Assembly: GCA_964468805.1 (NCBI GenBank)
Contig: CAYXWM010000074.1
Coordinates: 1-10,275 of the forward strand
Source of the DNA: CAYXWM01 sp964468805
GTDB lineage: Bacteria; Bacillota; Clostridia; Lachnospirales; WRBF01
DNA length: 10,275 bases
Direction of reading: 5' to 3'
The position numbers and the translations under genes were made by a program. This document shows, one piece after another, positions 5,814 through 10,275 of this stretch. Numbering within the stretch: position 1 is the stretch's first letter; each line of letters starts with the position of its first letter. Below the pieces are notes generated by a model. That model was not told the DNA's origin and searched no databases. It worked only from the letters and a program-made list of their open reading frames with translations.

Positions 5814-7133
5814 TTATAAAAATTTAAAATAACGTTCCTTGTAAAACTGATTTTTGTTGCCATAAGTAGTTAAATCGTTCAATTCTTCTTTTTTTAGGGC
5901 AATATATTTCAGTCGAATTTCATCGTTTAATGTCTCTTTTACAAAACTGCTGTTTTCCGCCAGGTCTATAGCCTCTTTTAAGCTGTTGGGCAAGGAAATA
6001 AGGTTGTTCGTAACTTCTTCCGGTGCATTATATAAATCCAAATCCAAAGCCGCGGGTAGAGAGAGTTGGTTTTTTATTCCCTCCAAGCCGGCGTTTATAA
6101 TTAGAGCAAAGGCAAGATAGGGATTTATGGATGGGTCGGGAGAACGGAGTTCCATGCGTGTTTTTTCGCCGGTTGCGGCAGGAATACGCACAAGTTGGGA
6201 GCGGTTTTGGTGTGACCAAGAGACGTATTTGGGTGCTTCGCATTTACCGAATCTTTCGTATGAATTGGCAACGGGGTTTAAAAACAGGGTCATTTCCGGG
6301 GTTTTTGAAAGTATTCCGGCTATGAAGCTTTCGGTATCCTCCGAATTTTTGCCTCGGGTATCCTTAAAAATGTTAAAGCCGTTTTTGGTTAGGGATAGGT
6401 TTACATGTAAGCCGCTTCCGCTTTTGCTTGGGATGGGTTTGGGCATAAAAGATGCAAAAAGTCCGTTTCTGGAAGCAATAGCCTTAACCACCGATTTAAA
6501 AGTCAACAGATTATCCGCACAGGATAAGGCATCGCTGAATTTAAAATCCACTTCGTTTTGACCGGGTCCTTGTTCATGGTGAGAAGTTTCGGGTTTTAGA
6601 CCCATTTCATCAAGACACAGGCAAATCTCTCTGCGGATATTTTCGCCCTTATCCAAGGGGGCAATATCAAAATAACCGCCGTAATCCAGTGTATCCTCGG
6701 TAGGCTCACCGTTGTCGTCGGTTTTAAACAGATAAAATTCGCATTCCGCACCTATTTTGCAAACAAAACCCATATCCTCGCAGCGTTTGATTATTTTTTT
6801 CAGCAGAAGACGAGTGTCGCCCAAAAAGTCCGACTTATCGGGGTTTTTTATATCACAAAAAAAACGCACCACTCGCCCGGGACCGGGACGCCAGGGTAAA
6901 ACGCACAGGGTTGTAGGGTCAGGATGCAGGAAAAGGTCGGATTTGGTTACATCGGAAAATCCTTTGATTGCAGACGCATCAAAAGAAACGCCTTCTTCAA
7001 AGACCAGGGGCAGTTCATCGGGCATAACGGAAATATTCTTTTGTACTCCGAAGGTGTCACAAAAGGCAAGTCTTATAAATTTAACATCATTTTGACGGAC
7101 AAATTCCAAGACCTCTTTTTGTGCAGCAGTCAT
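5814..7133 (-). CDS. glnA: Glutamine synthetase, type I
   Basis: Makes glutamine from glutamate, ammonia and ATP as a cytoplasmic dodecamer. With 439 aa it matches the short GSI-alpha form of Firmicutes, which is not adenylylated. A beta-grasp N-terminal domain (about 14-97) precedes the catalytic domain. Visible signatures are GAECEFYLF (metal ligands Glu130 and Glu132), HHEQGPGQNEVDF (185-197, with Glu187 and Glu194), GSGLHVNLSL (His243), the Glu299 flap region (ERFGKCEAP), and the substrate-binding RSQLVRIPA and RMELRSPDPSINPYLAF stretches. At the place of B. subtilis Arg62, which mediates glutamine feedback inhibition, the aligned residue is Asp61 (IKGFSDVTKSD). The start is certain: ATG with AAAGGAGG (7140-7147) 6 nt upstream. 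It follows the GXGXG gene of the split glutamate synthase and is preceded by a strongly structured leader. It probably depends on the downstream ANTAR protein for control rather than on GlnR/TnrA. Confidence 0.97.
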   Translation of the reverse strand: MTAAQKEVLEFVRQNDVKFIRLAFCDTFGVQKNISVMPDELPLVFEEGVSFDASAIKGFSDVTKSDLFLHPDPTTLCVLPWRPGPGRVVRFFCDIKNPDKSDFLGDTRLLLKKIIKRCEDMGFVCKIGAECEFYLFKTDDNGEPTEDTLDYGGYFDIAPLDKGENIRREICLCLDEMGLKPETSHHEQGPGQNEVDFKFSDALSCADNLLTFKSVVKAIASRNGLFASFMPKPIPSKSGSGLHVNLSLTKNGFNIFKDTRGKNSEDTESFIAGILSKTPEMTLFLNPVANSYERFGKCEAPKYVSWSHQNRSQLVRIPAATGEKTRMELRSPDPSINPYLAFALIINAGLEGIKNQLSLPAALDLDLYNAPEEVTNNLISLPNSLKEAIDLAENSSFVKETLNDEIRLKYIALKKEELNDLTTYGNKNQFYKERYFKFL

Positions 7134-7178
7134 GGGATACCTCCTTTATATTTAAGACCGAAAGTTCTTAAAAAAATA

Positions 7179-7412
7179 AAACCTTGAGGGAGAAAACCTT
7201 TTTTCAACAAAACGAAGTTTTATGTTAAAAAATTCGTTCAGTATTAACGGCGAATAAAGGTTTTCTCTCTCATACTAATTCCATTTAAATAGTAAGCAGA
7301 GCATGGAATTAGTCATAAACTCCATCTTTCCAAAAATGTATAATTAACTCTTTTGGGTCGTTAATGTTTTGACGGAGTTTAAGGGAACTTTTTGAACGTT
7401 TCCTCAAGGTTT
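7179..7412 (-). promoter_or_regulatory. Structured glnA leader with nested inverted repeats
   Basis: The spacer between the GXGXG gene and glnA can fold almost completely. An outer 11-bp perfect stem (7179-7189 with 7402-7412) encloses, in - strand order: a short stem (7383-7388 with 7398-7403, one mismatch); an 8-bp stem (7316-7323 with 7374-7381) holding a smaller ATTAAC/GTTAAT stem; an 11-bp perfect stem (7274-7284 with 7303-7313); and a 12-bp perfect stem (7190-7201 with 7256-7267). The final arm of the outer stem runs into TTTTATTTTTTT on the - strand, then the glnA ribosome binding site follows about 30 nt later. The element AAGGTTTT occurs twice near the end and can pair with either upstream AAACCTT copy, so alternative folds are possible. 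It may be a terminator/antiterminator leader or a small non-autonomous repeat element; I do not recognise a known riboswitch or T-box. Confidence 0.5.
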
Positions 7413-7420
7413 GGTTTATA

Positions 7421-8137
7421 TCAATTTTCTGTATAGAGTTTTTTGTAAGGGTTTTTGGCGTTTGGTTTAAGGGTGTAGAAATCGCCGTTCATTATTCGGT
7501 CCTTATCTATATTAAAGTGTTGTGAGAATTCGTCAAGATAAATTTGAATATTTTCCAAATCTTCTTTGGTTGCTTTTTCTGCGGATACTTGTGAGGGCAG
7601 GTTTTTTGGTTCTTTGGAGCTTCTTATATAAATAGTGCCGCCGTGCATACCTGTACCGGTGAAGTTGCCCACCGGGACTTTGTCGCAATCCAAACCCAGT
7701 ACTATAATCAGTCCGCCGGCAAGGTATTCGCCCAAAAAGCTGCCTACTTTGCCGCCTACAACAATAACGGGCTTTTTGTCTTTATACTGTTTCATGTGTA
7801 TGCCGGTACGGTAGCCTGCGTCGCCTTTTACGTAAATTTCGCCGCCTCGCATGGCATAACCCAGAGCATCGCCGGCGTTGCCTTTGATAATTATTTTCCC
7901 GGCGTTCATTGTGTCGCCAACGGCATCTTGAGCGTTGCCGTTAACCACTATTGTTGCACCGTCCAGATAGGTACCCAGAGCGTTTCCGGGGGTTCCGTTA
8001 ATGGTGATTGTTTTGTTGTCCATACCGCTGGCAATAAAACGCTGACCGTAGCACTCATTAATGCAAATTTCGCCGTCAGCCGAACGAAGCATTTGGTTTA
8101 GTTCTTTAAAATCAAGGCTTAATGCCGAAATATTCAC
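7421..8137 (-). CDS. Glutamate synthase GXGXG-domain subunit (split GltB C-terminal domain)
   Basis: A 238-aa stand-alone version of the right-handed beta-helix domain found at the C-terminus of the glutamate synthase large subunit and in FwdC/FmdC. Repeated GxxxG turns run from about residue 48 to 175 (GTPGNALGTYLDG, GNAQDAVGDTMNAG, GNAGDALGYAMRG, GDAGYRTG, GKVGSFLGEYLAG, GTGMHGG). In glutamate synthase this domain has a structural role and holds the glutaminase and FMN domains together around the ammonia tunnel. The start is GTG at 8137, with GGAGGCGG upstream; it overlaps the stop of the oxidoreductase gene by 4 nt (GTGA), which shows translational coupling. A C-terminal tail of about 50 residues beyond the helix has no recognisable motif. 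Together with the FMN-domain protein upstream it forms a split glutamate synthase of the kind known in archaea and some anaerobic bacteria. Confidence 0.88.
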   Translation of the reverse strand: MNISALSLDFKELNQMLRSADGEICINECYGQRFIASGMDNKTITINGTPGNALGTYLDGATIVVNGNAQDAVGDTMNAGKIIIKGNAGDALGYAMRGGEIYVKGDAGYRTGIHMKQYKDKKPVIVVGGKVGSFLGEYLAGGLIIVLGLDCDKVPVGNFTGTGMHGGTIYIRSSKEPKNLPSQVSAEKATKEDLENIQIYLDEFSQHFNIDKDRIMNGDFYTLKPNAKNPYKKLYTEN

Positions 8138-9360
8138 CTGACACCGCCTCCTAACTTAGCAATTCTATCATCTTTGGTGAAGGCCATCAATCCGGGTTTT
8201 TTACAAACCAAATCAAAATCTATGCTGTCCAGAGGAGTTTGTTCTCTGATAAGGCTTGTGTAAATTCCGGCTTTTTCAATATTGCCTATTAGGATGAAGC
8301 CGTTTAGCTTATTGTTTCCGTAAAAGAGTTTTTTATAGCCGGTGTTTTTCTCGGTATAAGTACCGCCGCTGTAGTTTCCGGCGGTGATAATATGCAAGCC
8401 GAAAAACCCTATGGCATTCATGGGAATAGCTTTATCGAAGTTTTCTTCGCCGCCTGCCATGTTAGCCCCGGCACATTCTCCTTGCATATAGGCATTGGGA
8501 AGCAGAGCCATAATTTTATAATCTCCGGAGGAAATATCCAAGCTTTCCGTACAATCTCCTGCGGCATAAATATTTTTGGCGGTTGTTTCGCCTTTTGAAT
8601 TTACAACTATGCCCTTGCGAACTTCCGCAATTCCTTGGAGAAGTTGGGTATTGGGTCTTACGCCCACGGCTAGAACCAAAATATCGAATTCCTGTACTTC
8701 GCCGTTGCTTAATGTGGCTTTGTTTACGTTAAGGTTGCTTATGCTTTGGGAAAGTTTGAATTCTATGCCTTTGCTTTCCAGATGACTTTGTACGGTTGCG
8801 GCTCCGTCATTATCCAATATACTGGAAAGAATTTTGTCCGCCAAATCAACCACGGTAATTTTTGCGACTTTTTTAAATATACCTTCGGCACATTTTAAAC
8901 CGATCAGCCCGGCACCTACTATCAAAACTTTTGCGTTGGGGTTTAAAACCTTTTCCAAGGCATACATATCGTCCATGCTCATAAAGGTAAATTTGTTTTC
9001 CACCGTATCCAAGCCGGAAACAGGCGGAACAAAGGGAGAAGAACCGGTACCCACCAACAACTTGTCGTAGGTTAATTCGCCGCCGTCCTCCAAGGTTACG
9101 GTTCGTTGTTCCGGATTGATTTTAATTACTTTTTTGGACGTAATGAGTTTGCAATTATTATCGGTATAGAATTGGTTGTTCCGATATTTCATGGATTCTT
9201 CCGTGGATTTGCCCAAGAGGTAATAAGAAATCAGCGGTCTTGAATATGTATGATAGGCTTCGTCTGAAATGACGGTAATTTCGCTTTCCTTATCTAAGCG
9301 GCGAATACCCTCTACAGCACCTATCCCGGCGGCAGAATTGCCGATAATCACATATTTCAT
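8134..9360 (-). CDS. FAD-dependent NAD(P)H oxidoreductase, probable glutamate synthase electron-input subunit
   Basis: A 408-aa pyridine nucleotide-disulfide oxidoreductase-fold flavoprotein, most like the NADH oxidase/nitrite reductase/rubredoxin reductase group. The FAD Rossmann motif is at the N-terminus (GNSAAG, 7-12), followed by GTGSSP (105-110), a second Rossmann fold for NAD(P)H (VGAGLIG, 148-154), and the FAD-binding IYAAGDC (264-270). No redox-active CxxC pair typical of thioredoxin reductase is present, and it lacks the N-terminal Fe-S domain of classical GltD; the ferredoxin gene just upstream could supply that part. The ATG is 5 nt after the ferredoxin stop, with a GAGGAGAGAGGG purine tract as ribosome binding site, and its end overlaps the GXGXG gene. 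The operon position indicates that it passes electrons from NAD(P)H to the FMN domain of the split glutamate synthase. The direct partner is inferred. Confidence 0.87.
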   Translation of the reverse strand: MKYVIIGNSAAGIGAVEGIRRLDKESEITVISDEAYHTYSRPLISYYLLGKSTEESMKYRNNQFYTDNNCKLITSKKVIKINPEQRTVTLEDGGELTYDKLLVGTGSSPFVPPVSGLDTVENKFTFMSMDDMYALEKVLNPNAKVLIVGAGLIGLKCAEGIFKKVAKITVVDLADKILSSILDNDGAATVQSHLESKGIEFKLSQSISNLNVNKATLSNGEVQEFDILVLAVGVRPNTQLLQGIAEVRKGIVVNSKGETTAKNIYAAGDCTESLDISSGDYKIMALLPNAYMQGECAGANMAGGEENFDKAIPMNAIGFFGLHIITAGNYSGGTYTEKNTGYKKLFYGNNKLNGFILIGNIEKAGIYTSLIREQTPLDSIDFDLVCKKPGLMAFTKDDRIAKLGGGVR

Positions 9361-9365
9361 TTATT

Positions 9366-9797
9366 TCACCCTCTCTCCTCGAATACTATTGCTCCGTTGG
9401 GGCAACCTTTAACGCAGGCCGGCGAGCCTGTAACGGATTTTAAGCATAATTCGCATTTTTGGACTGCACCGTCGTCGGAAGGAGAAACGGCTCCGTAAGG
9501 ACAGCTTAAAATACAGGTATAGCAACCGATGCATTTGTTTTTGTCTATGGTAATTACTCCGTCTGTTATGCTTAAAGCACCGGTAATACAGGCTTTGACG
9601 CAAAGGGCGTCGTCACAATGACGGCAGGATACGGCAAAACTTATTCCGGACTTTTCTTCTATACGAATTTTCGGATTAATTTTTATATCTTTCAATGCCC
9701 TTGCCATGTCGGTTTCGTTTGTTCCCGCAAAGGCACAGTAATATTCACACAATCGGCACCCAAGGCACCATTGTTCGTTAACATATACTCTTTTCAA
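9366..9797 (-). CDS. 16-cysteine polyferredoxin, HycB/DmsB-like electron-transfer subunit
   Basis: A 143-aa protein with exactly the cysteine pattern for four [4Fe-4S] clusters: Cys11/14/17/21, Cys58/61/66/70, Cys89/92/95/99 and Cys115/118/128/132. The spacing (Cx2Cx2Cx3C, Cx2Cx4Cx3C, Cx2Cx2Cx3C, Cx2Cx9Cx3C) is that of HycB, CooF and DmsB-type subunits, which relay electrons between a flavin or hydrogenase partner and a catalytic subunit. I prefer the TTG at 9797 as start because AGGTG lies 6 nt upstream; a GTG three codons earlier (9806) falls inside that site. It is 5 nt from the flavoprotein gene, so the two products probably work as a pair, linking NAD(P)H or ferredoxin to the glutamate synthase FMN domain. 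No signal peptide is present, so it is cytoplasmic. Confidence 0.87.
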   Translation of the reverse strand: MKRVYVNEQWCLGCRLCEYYCAFAGTNETDMARALKDIKINPKIRIEEKSGISFAVSCRHCDDALCVKACITGALSITDGVITIDKNKCIGCYTCILSCPYGAVSPSDDGAVQKCELCLKSVTGSPACVKGCPNGAIVFEERG

Positions 9798-9844
9798 TAT
9801 AATCACCTGTTTGAGTATGATAAAAGCAAAAGATTAAGACCTTG

Positions 9845-9876
9845 GGGAAAACTTTTTCCGGAGAAAAAGTTTTCCC
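9845..9876 (-). repeat. Perfect 14-bp hairpin between FMN-domain and ferredoxin genes
   Basis: GGGAAAACTTTTTC (9845-9858) and its exact complement (9863-9876) are separated by a 4-nt loop, in the 122-nt gap between two genes of the same operon. On the - strand the stem is followed by CCAAGGTCTTAATCTTTTG, only loosely T-rich. It could be a partial terminator, a processing or stabilising stem, or a copy of a dispersed repeat, since the flank ACCTTGGGGAAAAC resembles the end of the glnA leader repeat. Confidence 0.65.
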
Positions 9877-9919
9877 AAACCCTTTCAAAAAGACTTTAAT
9901 TGTTATTCAATCTTGGGTT

Positions 9920-10275
9920 TTATTCACCTGCGTGTTTGATTCCCAAAATCTCCAGTTCTTTTTCTGTAAGACCTACTCCGCGTAACATAAGGCGGTTGCC
10001 TTTAAGGCTTTCTATGGAGTTGATACCCATACCGCCCATCATTTCTTTTATTTCATGTTCCCATGCGGTAAGGAGATTTACCAGGCGTTTGTAGCCTATA
10101 TTGGGATTAAGGCGTTTTGTAAGCTCGGGGATTTGGGTAGCTATACCCCAGTTGCATTTTCCGCCGTGACAGCTTCTGCAAAGGTGACAGCCCAGTGCTA
10201 AAAGAGCGGAGGTTCCTATATAAACGCAGTCGGCACCTAAGGCTATAGCCTTGACTATATCCGCACTGCTTCTGA
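9920..10275 (-). CDS. Glutamate synthase FMN/Fe-S domain subunit, C-terminal part (split GltB)
   Basis: The last 117 codons of a gene that begins beyond the right edge. The product is the C-terminal end of the FMN-binding TIM-barrel domain of glutamate synthase: RSSADIVKAIALGADCVYIGTS is the final phosphate-binding strand and helix, followed by the Fe-S motif GCHLCRSCHGGKCNWGIATQ (visible residues 28-47). That motif keeps the three cluster cysteines of GltB (C-x5-C-x4-C, visible residues 29, 35, 40) and has a fourth Cys at 32, which could allow a [4Fe-4S] rather than the [3Fe-4S] cluster of classical GltB. The protein stops about 75 residues after this motif, without the GXGXG domain, which is encoded three genes further on. 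The domain converts 2-oxoglutarate and ammonia to glutamate. The stop codon TAA is at 9920-9922. Confidence 0.9.
   Translation of the reverse strand, partial: RSSADIVKAIALGADCVYIGTSALLALGCHLCRSCHGGKCNWGIATQIPELTKRLNPNIGYKRLVNLLTAWEHEIKEMMGGMGINSIESLKGNRLMLRGVGLTEKELEILGIKHAGE

Noticed and set aside
6127..6561. 144-codon open frame on the + strand inside glnA
   Set aside because: Antisense to conserved glutamine synthetase motifs, no credible protein features.
7179..7412. T-box or known amino-acid riboswitch in the glnA leader
   Set aside because: The T-box sequence (AGGGTGGNACCGCG) and a specifier-loop layout are absent, and I do not recognise a glutamine riboswitch core. Only the stems themselves are supported.
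7643..8101. 152-codon open frame on the + strand opposite the GXGXG gene
   Set aside because: Its apparent regularity mirrors the glycine-rich repeats on the real coding strand; no independent evidence for a gene.
9898..10094. Short + strand frame near the right end
   Set aside because: It is antisense to the conserved C-terminus of the glutamate synthase FMN-domain gene, whose Fe-S motif is unmistakable.

Overview
The window is low-GC DNA from an endospore-forming Firmicute, most likely a member of the class Clostridia. Two spore genes (SpoIVB protease, spore photoproduct lyase), strong AGGAGG-type ribosome binding sites, TTG/GTG starts and an ANTAR regulator beside glutamine synthetase all point that way. 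The genus cannot be named from the sequence alone.

Layout. Left part, + strand: spoIVB (269-1552), a hairpin terminator, then a LytTR-type DNA-binding protein with a degenerate receiver (1749-2468). A 19-bp perfect inverted repeat (2527-2570) separates these from everything to the right, which lies on the - strand. Read in the direction of transcription (right to left), the - strand carries: the C-terminal end of a stand-alone glutamate synthase FMN/Fe-S domain protein (9920-10275, cut by the window edge); a strong hairpin; a 16-cysteine ferredoxin (9366-9797); an FAD/NAD(P) oxidoreductase (8134-9360); a GXGXG-domain protein equivalent to the C-terminal domain of the glutamate synthase large subunit (7421-8137); a 287-nt spacer with nested inverted repeats; type I glutamine synthetase glnA (5814-7133); an ANTAR-domain regulator (4967-5536); the carbamoyl-phosphate synthase glutaminase subunit carA (3696-4784); and spore photoproduct lyase splB (2573-3568).

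How the genes fit together. The centre is a nitrogen-assimilation block. GlnA makes glutamine. The split glutamate synthase (FMN domain, GXGXG domain, and a ferredoxin plus flavoprotein as probable electron input) turns glutamine and 2-oxoglutarate into glutamate. CarA uses glutamine amide nitrogen for carbamoyl phosphate. The ANTAR protein is of the NitR/NasT/AmiR kind and probably controls the block by transcription antitermination. The glutaminase domain of the glutamate synthase and carB are not in the window.

Points of most interest: a highly structured glnA leader whose ends resemble a second hairpin repeat between the glutamate synthase genes; two unrelated regulators that both have Asn at the receiver phosphorylation position; a glutamine synthetase with Asp where the B. 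subtilis enzyme has the feedback-inhibition Arg62; and a spore photoproduct lyase with Ser at the position of the H-donor Cys of the Bacillus enzyme. No phage, transposase, CRISPR, tRNA or rRNA is visible.
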